Below the pieces are notes generated by a model, which was not told the DNA's origin, did not search any database, and worked only from the letters and a program-made list of their open reading frames with translations. 64,000 bases of DNA. It comes from Tubulanus polymorphus (Eukaryota > Nemertea > Palaeonemertea > Tubulaniformes > Tubulanidae). Where the stretch lies: contig NC_134027.1 of the NCBI RefSeq assembly GCF_964204645.1, positions 23,424,485 to 23,488,484 of the forward strand. Reading direction: 5' to 3'. Each line of letters opens with the position of its first letter. Positions within the stretch are counted from its first letter, which is position 1. Positions 43,101-54,180 of the stretch are shown in pieces. Both the position numbers and the translations under genes were made by a program.

Positions 43101-45049
43101 AACCTGGGAATTTTTAATTCATCTAACTGTGGGAACCATGATAATGAACCCTACTTTGAAATTCCAGGACCCTGTTCAATTCTACGGCCACCTATGTTAA
43201 GCTAAAACGACACGAGAGTAATATCCGATGTTTTGGCCCTCCTGCAACTGTGGAACTGCATCCACTGGTATTTTACGTACATCTCACTACTACATCCTCC
43301 CCCGGCAGGGATTTGAACCTGATGGCATCGAGATTGCCACGGCACGAAACCCTGCCATAATCGACCGGGTGCGCAGTACATGCGCAGTTCAGATGATGTG
43401 ATTTTTAGCCAATCAGAAATCCCGTTTTATTTTAGCCCGGGTTTTCCCATTTATAGTTCTTCCTTGAAATTTGCCCCAACGATTATACAACAAGCAATCT
43501 GATTGGTGCCGCCATTTTTCGTTCGGAAAGCTGCGCATGTACCTGCGCACCCGGTCTACTGATGCAGGGGTTCGTGTCGTGGCTGAGTGTAGCGATGCCA
43601 TCAGGTTCGAGTCCCTGCAGAGGGAGGATGCACTACAAGTGTGCTGCCTTTTTACTGTCGTCGGACTGTCGCCATCGCCAGACTATGGCCGGGGGGCTCC
43701 CCTCAATGAAAGTCTGTGTCTGAAGGAATTCCTGAAATTTGAAATGAAAATGTCTTCGTTCTAGACAGGACTTGATAATCAGTCTGTGTTGGTTGATTGT
43801 CTTATGGCGCGACGATGGTATTTAAGCTGCGGTCTTTAAAAGCAAGCATTCTTCAATTACCCACCTGAACCGTCTTTTCATCATCATCATCATCATCATC
43901 CAGTCATCTTTTTTAAATCGTTCCCCAAAATTCGATATGTTTTACATTTAGAACAGTAGCATTTCTTTTCCGTTTTATTTTCTCGTTTAATCAGAACCGT
44001 TTTATTTTCATTAATTCTGTCAATTTAATCATTGATATAAGACTACGTAGATCACTGGCTTATGGGTTGTTCTTTCTTTTTTTCCAGAAAAAACGTTTGT
44101 CGCGACCTAAACGTAAAGTGGAGATGGGAACGCAGAATGATTCCGGTATTGATTACAGCTGGTTACCGAAAGAAACTCTCAGCGGAATGAGTAAGTTGAA
44201 ATTTAATCACGGCACCACAGAGTGTGTAGGGGGGTTCGCTCTCAGAAAATTTTGAAATTTTGCTGCCTCTAGATGCAATCTTTGCATATGTGCGGACATC
44301 AAATTTGATTGTCCACGAATCCCAAAAAGTAGGATCCTAGGTTATTTTGAACTTTAATATCCACGAGTCCCACAAGCGCTAGCGAAGGTAGGCTAGACCT
44401 GCCCCCGGTTCCTCTGATGAGCATCAATCCAGAGTCCAGTGCTATACGGCAGAACCTTGTTATAACAAACTCCAGGGACCAGAAACTCAATACATCGTAA
44501 CCGATAGTTCATTATTTATATCCGATATATAATTATTGAAATAGTCCTATTTGGGACGGAATTCTATTTGTGTAATTCAGAGTGATGAATCGTTCCACTG
44601 TAGTTCATGATTGAGATTTAGCTAACTGGATTCATTTGTACAGCGGAACCTCGTTACAACGAACTTCATGGGGCCAGAAAATCTGTGCATGTTGTAACCG
44701 ATAGTTCACAGTTATATCCCAGAAAATCTGTGCATGTTGTAACCGATAGTTCACAGTTATATCCAGTGTAAAAATCATTGAATTATTCCTATTTTCGACT
44801 ATTTATAATTTAGGTTTTTAATAAAAACCGATAAATCGTTATATCCGAGGTGTTGTTAAAATGAGGTTCCACTGTATTCGAATGACTTTATGCCCCAGTA
44901 ACTACACCATGGAAAGCGCGTAGATTACGCATAAATCATACCGGTATTTGTTTATTTCGTTTACAGATAAATCGCCAAAGCGTTCCCCGAAACAGTCTCC
45001 TCATCAGCGACGAACGAAGCGACGCACGGCTGGCGGCGGTGATGAATAA
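37192..45049 (+). CDS. SSR1: Translocon-associated protein subunit alpha (TRAP-alpha)
   Basis: Eight exons with GT/AG borders and unbroken phase: 37192-37267, 37835-38068, 39830-39957, 40830-40961, 41517-41596, 42194-42272, 44088-44190, 44967-45049. The product is 304 aa (human SSR1 286 aa). Order: signal peptide ([20 protein letters not shown]), a long acidic lumenal stretch ([22 protein letters not shown]) as in the calcium-binding family members, the TRAP lumenal domain ([32 protein letters not shown]), one transmembrane helix ([20 protein letters not shown]), and a basic cytosolic tail ([20 protein letters not shown], then [11 protein letters not shown]). TRAP-alpha sits at the Sec61 translocon and helps certain secretory and membrane proteins enter the ER. 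The start ATG follows CAAACGCAAAA and begins the signal peptide. Introns carry two TTAA MITEs and two CAGGGATGA elements. No ERSE-type CCAAT-N9-CCACG element was seen upstream. Confidence 0.95.
38189..39303. mobile_element. TTAA piggyBac-like MITE, copy C, split by an insertion
   Basis: Outer ends TTAACCCTTTCAGTGC at 38189 and GCACTGAAAGGGTTAA ending at 39303. The sequence matches copies A and D up to AGCACTATAGGGT, resumes at TAGGGTATTAATCAG, and is broken between by the 813-bp element at 38457-39269. It lies in SSR1 intron 2. Confidence 0.85.
38457..39269. mobile_element. CAGGGATGA element nested in a TTAA MITE (813 bp)
   Basis: Termini CAGGGATGATAA and TTATCATCCCTG. It is flanked by an exact 6-bp repeat, TAGGGT at 38451-38456 and 39270-39275. 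It carries a poly-G run near 38550 and no open frame. Its ends match the shorter elements at 30132 and 41004, but the interior differs. Confidence 0.8.
40339..40629. mobile_element. TTAA piggyBac-like MITE, copy D
   Basis: 291 bp, TTAACCCTTTCAGTGC to GCACTGAAAGGGTTAA, with the same internal landmarks as copies A and C. It lies in SSR1 intron 3. Confidence 0.8.
41004..41381 (-). mobile_element. CAGGGATGA MITE with exact 6-bp duplication, copy 2 (inverted)
   Basis: 378 bp, near-complete inverted match to 30132-30501. The right end on the plus strand is GGCCGTTTTCATCCTTG. The flanking TAATAC at 40998-41003 and 41382-41387 is exact. It lies in SSR1 intron 4. Confidence 0.8.
43301..43627. mobile_element. 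Complete tRNA-like foldback element
   Basis: Left end 43301-43387 is minus-oriented tRNA-like sequence (GGATTTGAACCTGATGGCAT, then GGCACGAAACCCTGCC). A spacer starts at about 43409 (CAATCAGAAATCCCG). The right end has the plus-oriented match (GGGTTCGTGTCGTGGC-like, GATGCCATCAGGTTCGAG). GTGCGCAG / CTGCGCAC motifs sit inside each end. It lies in SSR1 intron 6. Confidence 0.65.
43879..43902. repeat. (TCA)n microsatellite
   Basis: About seven tandem CAT/TCA units in SSR1 intron 6. Confidence 0.7.
44639..44876. mobile_element. pogo/Tigger-like MITE (TACAGCGGAACCTCGTTA)
   Basis: The ends TACAGCGGAACCTCGTTACA and GAGGTTCCACTGTA are inverted repeats. The interior has a direct duplication of a segment containing AAATCTGTGCATGTTGTAAC. 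A diverged relative precedes it at about 44446-44600 (GGCAGAACCTTGTTATAAC). Confidence 0.6.
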
Positions 45050-47660
45050 TATTAGGAGGGGCATGCTGCGTGTGACGTCTGTCTGTCTGTGAGCGTGCGC
45101 GAACGAGACTAAACCGTTTTATAGTATGAACTATGAATGATTGGGATATGAACAGAGAGAGAGAGATAAGAGAGATGAGTCGGATCGATAGGAACTTCAA
45201 CGGCTATCTGCGCCCAGCTTCTCGCCGAGTCGATTTCGTTCTACCTGGTGATCGCAATTCTGGAAAATACAGGGAACTGATTTCTCTCAGGGAAAACATG
45301 GAGGATTCGATGAAACTCTGGTTAACGCAGGGAAACGGCGTTAATGTGGCTCGTGTGTTTTACATTCGCTATGCCCGTCATCAGAGAACTTCTAAATCTT
45401 CGAGTTTGGTAATTCGACGAAAGTGGACGGATTGTGGTCACCCTGTTCTATCGAGTTAAGTAACGTCTGTGGAACTGGTTCGCGAATCCCGATACTGCGT
45501 TCGCAGCCGTCAACGCGCTATGTTTTGTGCGCTGAAGAACCTTTGAGAGAATTTAGTTCCGCGGTCGTGGACTCACATAGAAATCAACTCGTCAGAATGA
45601 GTCGAAACGAATTCATTTTCGATCGGACTTTAAAATTGCGGAACTGATTCCGATCTTTCTTTCGTTTGAATATTATCGATAAGCTGTGTGTCATTATAAG
45701 GTGTTGGGATCGTAAGATATAAAGGGGGAAAAAAGATAAATTTTCATCAACATTTTCATCAATATATCCCGCATGTGAGTCTATGTATTTGTATAAAGGT
45801 ATTATTTATTTTATCGCGGTGCTGGGTGTAAAACACTTAATACAGTAAACATCGCCTCATTCGGGCATTTTTGATGAAATCGAGCGAAAAGAAATTAATT
45901 TTTCTGGCTTGCTAATTCATTTTCCTATCCGAGACTCAGAATTTGCATGCCTCGTGCGCTGATTTTGCCAGTCCCGGTTTGTGCGAGTAAGACGTTAGTT
46001 TACTGTAGTTGAATGAATATTGCATATATTCTGCTCTAGGGGAGCGGTGTAGGCTGCAAAATTTAAAGTTTAGCTTAGTTTTATTAATACTTGGACTAAT
46101 TTGGGCTCCGTTCTATACCGGTAGTTGCGATCGAAACTGGATGCCAAGTCGGATTATTCCCGCAATCATGTAGCGAACAGTTAAAAAACCGGCAAACAGT
46201 CTTACGAACTGATGATATTATTATCATGATAAGGCCTTTCTTCGATTTCGAAAGGGAGGAAACTTTAAACAGGGGTCGTTGAAGTTTTTGTTGGTTGGAT
46301 TTTTTTTTTTTTTTAATACACAAGAAAAAACCATTTATTATCATGCGTCATCGTCGTGTGCTCGAGTGCCATTTCATCCTTATTGCGCGATCTGTGTTAC
46401 GCGGTTCCACAGTTGTGAGCGGAGGTTTAATCGGAAATGAACCGATTTGAGCTCGGTAGGGTTCGAACTAAAAAGCGCAACCGCGTCGAGGAAAAAGTCC
46501 TTAGTGGTTCTTTTCGTCCTGGCCTTACCGCTGGAAACCTTGTTATCGACTACGAGGTTTAATTAAATTTTTCAAACGTTCGAACCTTCAATCCAGCTCG
46601 GCGGTCGCGAACGGAATTCGACTACGGCAGTTACGGAGAATTAAGTCTAGCTTACACCTGTGGAACTGGGCCGTGCTGTCAGTCCATTGTATTCTTATCT
46701 TAGGTCGACGTGTATGTATCTAAACGTTTGTTTATGTTTCTCTTGGTCGCACTACGTTCAACGTCGGGACATTTCTGATAAGATCGAGAACTTGATGCCC
46801 CGCACGAAACTTGAAATATTCGATACCCTGAACGCGTTCGCCTAGATAAATGATCCTTGACGAATAGATATATTTTTTCTTTTTAAATGTAGTGCAATAT
46901 ATTTATTTGTATATTTATTGTACAGTCCGTTCTGCGTTAGTGTGAACTCTGGCGCGTACGTCAAAACCATACACAGTCGGGGTCCCGGTTTCGTGGAGAA
47001 AAAAAAGTTTACGCTCGAATTTTTTCGCCCAAAACAAAGTCACGCAGAATTGAATTAGTATGGAATATAGTCGAATTCGATAAGGTTATTCATAGGCGCC
47101 TAGACCCTCGAATTCGGTCATCATACCCTCGTCAAATACCCCTCAAATTTCATATTGATGGTACTGTAGGAACCCTGTCAAGTTGAATGCGCTGATTAAT
47201 TTATACTCTCCTCAATGATTCTTAGAATCTTCTATTTTCGTATTGAAATTAGGCATATAATACTTAGACATATCGAAGCATGTTTTTGACTATGATAGAC
47301 TCCTAACTATCTGAATTGTGAACTGAAACCATTTTCTGGCTATTAATTTCTCCGAAGTCCTTATGCGAATTGTTATATTTGACACACTTTCGGAGTCGAG
47401 CATTTTCACATAAAATTGTAATTAGGTCGAATTGTCCCGATTTCATTCAATATGAGTTTGTGTGTGTGTGTCATGGATTGTTATTATAGTTATGAAGTCC
47501 CTCGGATACAGTTTTTAATGATTCGAACATTCCATGTTTGTTGTCTTCTCATGTCAATAGGTGTGAATGGGTTAATGTTTGAATGGTGTAAGATTTAAAT
47601 GCCGCTGCCACCACCACCACCACCAACTTGTGTAAAAACGAAAAGAAATAAATGAAAAAA
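45050..47660 (+). other. Probable long 3' UTR of SSR1
   Basis: No further SSR1 exon is needed after the stop at 45047-45049. A candidate AATAAA lies at 47647-47652, but shorter 3' ends are possible. The region includes an unexplained 108-codon reading frame (45133-45459), a poly-T tract near 46300 and CCACAGTTGTG-family fragments near 46400 and 46660. Confidence 0.35.
45133..45459 (+). other. Unidentified 108-codon reading frame after SSR1
   Basis: Starts MNDWDMNREREIREMSRIDR, ends at a TAA, and is rich in Arg and Ser. It has no recognised domain or homology. It lies about 80 bp after the SSR1 stop and is most likely UTR sequence; codon use is not obviously non-random. Confidence 0.15.
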
Positions 47661-47770
47661 ATTTAAGAGAGTTCTATTAAAAAATGGTTATTTTCGTCAA
47701 TTTCTGGAAATAATGGACAAAACTTCTGTCCGGTCTTTGGATGCAGTAAAATGATCTTTGAAATATTAAG

Positions 47771-47905
47771 TGAACCCCGATATACCGCCAAGGTTTTCTC
47801 AATAACGTACATCTCTATTCAAATACATGTACATAGTAAAACACCCGATATACCGCCAAAATCGTTCTACACCGATGTGGGCGGTGGGGGCTGACTGTAT
47901 TGGAG
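47771..47905. mobile_element. Tigger-like MITE (CCCCGATATACCGCC)
   Basis: The left GAACCCCGATATACCGCC and the right GGGCGGTGGGGGCTGACTGTA are imperfect inverted repeats, with another CCCGATATACCGCC at about 47843. A related half-element ends at 50712 (GGGCGGTATATCTGGGTG). Confidence 0.45.
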
Positions 47906-48100
47906 CTGGATGGCGACGACGAGGTGTCTTTGTAAAACGAGGGAATAAGAAGCTTTACAGGGGCGGATCCGAGCCGTATTCCGCAATGTACTCAGTAAAG
48001 ACGTGACAAACATGCATGTATTTTTAGAAGTACGCATGTACCTGACAGGTCCAGAATGCCTCGGATACAAGTGAGAAAACGAAACATTTTCAAAAATTTT

Positions 48101-48168
48101 CTTTGGGAAGGATTCGAACCTGATGGCATCTAGATTGCCACGGTACGAAACCCTGCCACACTTGACTA
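48101..48168 (-). repeat. Single tRNA-like foldback end
   Basis: GGATTCGAACCTGATGGCAT and GGTACGAAACCCTGCCA match the minus-oriented left end at 43301-43387. The rest of the element is missing. Confidence 0.55.
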
Positions 48169-48420
48169 GTATTTTGGCGGCTTGGAAACGTTTTGGTTTG
48201 CTGCGTGATGGTACTATTGAATTTAGTGAACGGCCGTGATACACCAAAGCATATGGGGAAATTTAGTATCAGTGGATGTCGAACATCGTAACATGTACAT
48301 GATGTGTATGTAATTAATTAAGTAAGAATAAAGTTTGGATTGCATTGGTGTATCCCCAACCAAACAATTGGCGATTCCTGATTGAATAATAACGATGACC
48401 CTCCAGGTCTTCCATAGTCC

Positions 48421-48450
48421 TGTCATCATCATCATCATCATCATCATCAT
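48421..48450. repeat. (TCA)n microsatellite
   Basis: About nine tandem TCA units at the 3' side of the minus-strand LINE remnant. Confidence 0.8.
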
Positions 48451-48499
48451 GGCTAGGGAGTCAATCAATCATTCATCAATAGAGTTGCCCGTTCTTGTG

Positions 48500-50375
48500 C
48501 TGCCACTCTCAAGGTGACGTTTGGTCTTCAGTGTCAGCTTCTCAGGTCGGCTCTAGGAGGTTGGTGTGGTGTCTTCCCCGCATTTTACTTAATGGAGCTT
48601 CCGATGATAGCAAACTCCAGGGCTTTTGGCTGTGCTGTTTGTGCCCGTGCGACGTGGCCAAATATGTTCCATCTGGCTTATTGAACTTTAAAAGAGAGTG
48701 GTTGTTCATTTTCGATGAGACTGTCGGGCCACATGTGGCCAGTAATAATCTGGAGATGGTTCCAGTGACAGGCATCTTACTTGTCGAGCGGAGATGAGCT
48801 CGTTGAGCAGCTCAATTGCTGCAGTTGTTGAGCATCACAACATATGGAGTTATAGAGACGGAGCCTTGTCTTGATGGGGATCATGGTCCGGCGGTTCCAC
48901 ATTTTTTCCAGTATGATTTGAATGCTATGTTACCGTGTGTGCATCGACGTTTGATATCTTCGATGCTACAGGGCCGATTAATTTCTTTCTGAGCCATGGT
49001 TATCTGCCACGAAGCGGTTCATTCTCTTCATTGGTTTCTCGGTTGTCTGCAAGGAACACACGTGTGAAATCTGTCTTAGTTTCGCTCATGAGTAAGTTGT
49101 GCTGTCGCTTCAATGCTTCAGCAGCAACAAGTCGAAGCTGGCCAAGGGGTTGAATCATCGGCATAAACCATTTCCATCGGGATTCCTAGCTCGGACACTG
49201 GAGGGTTGTCACGTTGAAAGTTGGTCCTAACTGAGTTCAGGGCTGCAGCAAGGTAACATGTGAAGAGAACTGGCGATAGGCTCTCTCTTGAAGTGAACCG
49301 ATAAGTCAGCTCCAGGTTTCTGAGTTTACCCTCACTCTTTATAATACTGTTATGTATTTGCTAAGAGGCAGCGAAACCCAGTCGTAGTTCATCACTGTTG
49401 CAACCGGCTTGTTGTAGGATGTCTAGCATCATTTTCTCTTGATTGTATCAAATGCACGAGACATGTATGTCGATGCCCATTTTGTCCAGCCTCGTTTAAA
49501 ACAACGTTGAGCAGTTCCTGTGAGTATGACTACAATGGTAGTGTGACGATGAGGGCCTTTCTGATGCTATTCAGCAGTTCGATCGGTCCGAAGGCTTGTT
49601 TGATTTGTAGGGCGATCGATATACCATAACCAGCTTTTGATTGTGTTCTATTCGTATGACATGTTGATGGTCCCAGCAATCTAGGTCGATATGATGTCCT
49701 CTTTCGAAAGCTAGAAGAGTTTACTGCGGATATTATCTGGTCCTGCAGCCCGGTCGTCTTGGAGCTGGGATAGGGCAGTCTTGGCCTCGTTTTCAGAGAT
49801 TGGGGTTTGCAGGGCTTCGGCTTCACCGGTGAATGGTTGGAAGAGGTTTGTCTTCGTCGTCGGTAAACTGTGGTTGTGGAACCAGGTTTTTATGTCTTCC
49901 CTTTGTCTGTGCGCATCGAGTTTCCGTCTGTGGCCTGTACTGAGGGGCGATGATGGGCTCATGGTTTTCAGCTGATTTGAAGCGCGGAACATCTTTCGGC
50001 AGTCATCGGTGGACGAGATTTTATAGGCTATTCTATCGGCTTGTTGGAAGGTTATTTCTTCCAAATGCTTGGCAATGCGTCGTAGCAGATGATGTCTCTC
50101 TCCTCAGGGCTGTATAGTCTTCACTCTAGCCGGTTTGGTAGATTTAGGAGACGCTGCTTTTTTGGTTTTTTTCTAAGAGGCCGAGTACTATAGGATCATT
50201 GCTCTGGTGGTTATTGCGGTGAAATTTTGGTTGGCCGGCAATTTTCAGCGCCGAGTTCTGCAAGCTTTTGAGAGTGGTGTTGAGGAGGACTGTGTTAGTG
50301 TCTCTGTTTGCGTTGAGACCAGTCTCATTTAGGTTGGTGGCGAGATCTTTCAAGTTAACAGATTGTAGCATGTGA
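48500..50375 (-). pseudogene. Decayed non-LTR retrotransposon (LINE) with reverse transcriptase
   Basis: Minus-strand fragments in changing frames spell a LINE reverse transcriptase in the right order: an upstream linker (ISENEAKTALSQLQDD, RAAGPDNIRSKL) near 49715-49830, the motif-A-like YMSRAFDTIKRK near 49430-49475, the catalytic motif EMVYADDSTPW with YADD encoded at 49154-49165, and a C-terminal RWNIFGHVARAQT-like segment near 48650. Many frameshifts and stops show it is dead. The endonuclease domain was not identified. The clade (RTE, CR1 or Jockey-like) cannot be decided by eye. Confidence 0.7.
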
Positions 50376-50584
50376 AACTTTCACACGCTACTTTCGGCGA
50401 TTATACTTACCAAAAGATGCTCCTTACCCCTCACATCCCCGGTTCTCCCTTTAAAACGCATCGGAAAACATAAACCTTATTTTCATACTCCATTAAACAA
50501 TACAATTTAAAGAAAATGGAAAAGCAATTTCTAGGGCACTTGAAAATTTCTTAGATCCGCCCCGGTAATATGTCTAAAAAGACA

Positions 50585-50712
50585 TAACTGAAAATTTTCG
50601 CATTATATCGGGGGGTTTTCTTCAGATTTCGAGGCAAATGTTACGTACGTTGAGGAAACCTAGCGGAGTGCTGGTATATATGGAAGGGCGGTATATCTGG
50701 GTGTGACTGTAC
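50585..50712. mobile_element. Tigger-like half element
   Basis: Ends GGGCGGTATATCTGGGTGTG then ACTGTA, similar to the inverted termini at 47771-47905. The left side is unclear. Confidence 0.35.
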
Positions 50713-52440
50713 TTAAATACAAACTACTACTCACAGAAATTACTCCGATTGTATACAATTGATAACTGACAAGTTTGGTGGACATAGTAATCTCACAGCC
50801 GGCAGTTCTATATCTTAAGCGAACAGGTCACCAAAGCAAAAATTATCGACACAACGTCATACCCAAACCAAGGACAGAACCGTGTAATATTATCAACCGA
50901 ATTGCACACTTAACAGCAGTTAAGAGTTGTATAGAAGATGATGAAATGCGCATTGGTTAACCGTATAACTGAAAAATATAATCCTTTGAAATTGTTCAAA
51001 ATACAGATTGGATAGTTTAGATATTAAAGATATATTTTCACCGCACAACTTTAAACCAGCATCTGGTACTCACTAAAGGCTGAACTGAGATGACGACGTT
51101 GTTAGTAGTTCTTCAGTCCTTGTACACTGATTCCAAGAGACAAATAACACATGAATTTACGATTTGCAAAATTAGTGTTGCTAAACCATCAGAGACTGTA
51201 TTTTGCTTTTCTCCGCAAAAGCAAAAAGAAAATACATCGTATATCCGTAATGTCGTTAGAAATGAAATAATCATAGAAATGTATACAATCATATAATGAT
51301 ACACCGGTCACAATTCCCTCTTTAATCGTTAATGATAAAATGTAGTGATTGGTCCCTGGCGAGGGAAGGGTGTCCGTGCGCAATTCGAAATGCCGGATAT
51401 TGGAAAACGGATAAACACATTTTTATTTACCTTATCGAGAACCCACTGTAAGTATAATCATGGACGTATAAACTAGATTTTATACGTCCATGGTATAATA
51501 TACTTTTACTCCGAGATCGTTATGATATTAGCACTTCCAGATAATAACAGCATATTCGGGCGTGAGTACCTTATCCGATAGCGACAACCTGTTGGAATCC
51601 TAGATCGAATTATGCTCTCTCAAGACTCTGGACCCCTTTTGTAGAAAAGAAACTTCGGATTCTCCCACTCGTGGTCTTCCAATTTTGGCAAGGAGCCAAG
51701 CAACCCATCGTCATAACCGTTCACTGCCCGTTTTTGGTTACGAAATGATTCAGCGCTTATGATTCACTAATCTAAAATAATTTTGGAAACTGATTTGCTA
51801 AACTTACTTTTTCCTTCCAACCGTCCTGTCATGACGCGTAATGATTCACTCACTCCCGGGTTTCATCGTTGAATGAACAGCTTTCAAAAACTATGGAACT
51901 GTATCCTCTGTCAAATTAAACCCACAAAACTGTGGAACTGTATGCACTGTCAAATAATTCAAAGTAAACGGATATAGCGAAATCATTCTACTATTTTTCT
52001 CAGTTATAGCTAGGGAGGGCCACCCCACATATTGGGTCCGTTTTAATCCAAAAACCAACGACGGAATAGGCGGACAATTTTTACTGGCTTATTAGAATAT
52101 AACCGTTTACTACAATACAAATTTCAAACATAAAGGTTTACAGAATATTGTTGTAATTATCAAAAATCAATGAAATTGGACGGAAACAGAGGAAAACCAA
52201 CCAGATTACAATTTATTCCGCTTCTTCATGTAACGAAACACTGCAGTGACCAAACCGCCACGCAGTCACAAACCCAACTGAACAGAAATGCACGTACGTA
52301 ATGTTAAACCCGGAAATACTCAAACCAATAATCAAATACTCAGAATCACAGCAGCGAAAAGAAATCCAAAAGCTCTGAAGCAACCAACAAACCCAACGGT
52401 CCGAAACACCGGTATCAAGAGCGTTGATTTGAGGAAAGCT
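50713..52440. other. Gene-free DNA upstream of the GPCR array
   Basis: No exon recognised. CCACAGTTGTG-family scraps occur near 51895-51950. A short inverted pair ATGGACGTATAAACTAGATT / TTTATACGTCCATGG lies at about 51460-51493. Confidence 0.35.
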
Positions 52441-52548
52441 ACACACGTGGGCGTGAATAAGTCTACGTGTATCACATTGTGCAGCGACTCATTGTTCGCA
52501 GAAATCTGAATTAAAACGCACGTAAGGTTTCTATCCGGAGCGTTCGCG
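52441..52548 (+). promoter_or_regulatory. Conserved upstream module of GPCR copy 1
   Basis: Shares GTGTATCACATTGTGCAGCG, ACTCATTG, TCGCAGAAAT, AAAACGCAC and TTTCTATC in fixed order with the sequences before the other three copies, ending at the start codon. It is probably core promoter plus 5' UTR. Confidence 0.5.
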
Positions 52549-53514
52549 ATGGATTTCAACGTTTCGACGACATGCACTAGCAAACATACTACGGATTACA
52601 ATACGATATTTCAAGGGATCGTTTCACTGGTCATACTTTTCGGTAGCGGTATTTTGATAATTTTGGTCGCTACGAAGCCGGATTTGCGCACGAATTTCAC
52701 CTATTTACTGGTCAGTATGGCAGGCGCCGATCTTACGGCCGGTGTGTATATGTTGTTGGCCACTGTTGATGGTATCATCCATTCCTCCTCAAATAACGTA
52801 CCGCTTTGTTTTTTGTTGAATCTAGTTGGGACACTTTCCATTGTATCATCTTCTATTCACGTTGTCCTGATCGGTATAAACAGACATATGGCCGTCAAGT
52901 ACCCGATCAAACACAGAAAACACGCCAGTTTATACACGTACATCAGTATTTGTGTCGGATGGACGATACCAATGCTGATCACGTTGGTGCGTTGTTTGTG
53001 GATGGTAAAATCGGGATTTCTAGAAAGCGCGGATTGCTGTCATACATTCAAGGTTGGCGGAACGGCCTATATTACCACTTTTACCCTCCTACTTGCTCTA
53101 TTGGTACTTTTATTGTTGATTCTTCACGTGGACATCATTCGGCTTTTAGTGTGGAAGAGAAACCGACAGATAGCTCCCGCGATACGTTCTGGTGGTATTA
53201 CGCAATACACCATTTCACGACTGAGGAACACGATCAGAATTTCGGTTATGGTTTTCTTGTCGTTCACGATCTGCTGGATGCCGTATCTGGTGGTCGCGTG
53301 GTACATACGTCTCCAAGGCCCGAGCGACACTCTTCTATCCACGAGGTATATCGTATTTATCATCCTGTTCCTCAATTCGTCGGTCAACCCGATTATCTAT
53401 ACGATATTCAATCCCGATTTCAAGAAAGCGTTTTGGTCATTTCTGTGTTATTTGAAACATCGTCGTCAACATCGGCTGCAGCAGCAGCAGCAGCAGCAGC
53501 AGCAAGCCGCCTAA
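52549..53514 (+). CDS. Orphan class A GPCR, tandem copy 1, intronless
   Basis: 321 aa, seven hydrophobic segments. Short N-terminus with glycosylation site NVS (MDFNVSTTCTSK). TM1 has GSGILIILV, so the usual Asn 1.50 is Ser. TM2 keeps Asp 2.50 in AGADLTAGVYM. Cys 3.25 (PLCFLLNLVG) can pair with the ECL2 Cys in SADCCHTF. The DRY motif is NRH in IGINRHMAVKYPIKH. Position 3.32 is Gly, so it lacks the Asp of amine receptors. TM4 has Trp; TM5 (LLLALLVLLLLILHVD) lacks its Pro. TM6 has FTICWMPYLV, TM7 NSSVNPIIYTIFNPDF. The C-tail ends in a run of nine Gln from a CAG repeat. TM7 resembles amine and adenosine-type receptors, but the ligand is unknown; a chemoreceptor role is a guess from the array. 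AATAAA follows about 65 bp after the stop. Confidence 0.9.
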   Translation: MDFNVSTTCTSKHTTDYNTIFQGIVSLVILFGSGILIILVATKPDLRTNFTYLLVSMAGADLTAGVYMLLATVDGIIHSSSNNVPLCFLLNLVGTLSIVSSSIHVVLIGINRHMAVKYPIKHRKHASLYTYISICVGWTIPMLITLVRCLWMVKSGFLESADCCHTFKVGGTAYITTFTLLLALLVLLLLILHVDIIRLLVWKRNRQIAPAIRSGGITQYTISRLRNTIRISVMVFLSFTICWMPYLVVAWYIRLQGPSDTLLSTRYIVFIILFLNSSVNPIIYTIFNPDFKKAFWSFLCYLKHRRQHRLQQQQQQQQQAA

Positions 53515-54180
53515 ATCGAGACTATCGCTCACCCTCCATCGACTGTATTGACTACTGCTGTGAGACCATTGTATCGTAAAATAAAACTTTAAAAAACTAG
53601 TTAAACTGACTCAGGTGGAGCTTCGAAGAATTATATGAAAGTGCACCCACCAAAGACTAAAAGTTTAAGTGGAGTCCTAGGAGTTCTCCCGTAGAACATT
53701 TTCCGAAAATTAGATGCAAAGAAGAACTATTTCACGGCTTCCGGCTTAAATTTATATGCGCGTGAACACGGAAGAAATTGTTACCACATTTCCTGCAATT
53801 TGACCGACGTCAAATCTTGTTTGGCAGAGATCTAACAAAAAATGTCGCCAATTAGTGAATGTTTTCAAAATACTGGTGAAATTAGCTTTAGACCAACAAC
53901 ATCAGGTTTTATGACCTTCGTCGATGAGCGGGGAGTGTTCATTCTTCGAGCCACTTGAACCCATAACGGACCTGATAGTTTACGTTTTACTCGTTCTACC
54001 CTTAAAGTGTGTTTTGATACAAAACTGTATGTATGCTGTGTGTGTACTTTAATTTAAAACTTTCTGCCAATGTTAATCTACGGTCAATCTATGATGAATA
54101 TGAAATTCTTTATTTGATATTATTCTGTATTTCTATATAACTATGAATCAGTTTAGAATCACAATATCCGTGATAATTAA
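53515..54180. other. Duplicated 3' flank of GPCR copy 1
   Basis: Shares TGGAGCTTCGA, AAAATTAGATGCAAAGAAGA, AAAATGTCGCCAATTAGTGA-type and CTTCGTCGATGAGCGGGGAG blocks with 56430-56800 after copy 2 and, in part, with the flank of copy 4. It marks the segmental duplication and contains no gene. Confidence 0.6.

Noticed and set aside
49530-50371. Separate small minus-strand genes
   Set aside because: They are frame-broken pieces of one decayed LINE reverse transcriptase, annotated together.
47771-50712. One large Tigger element with the LINE nested inside
   Set aside because: The left part at 47771-47905 already has both ends, so the two end-like sequences are better read as separate elements.
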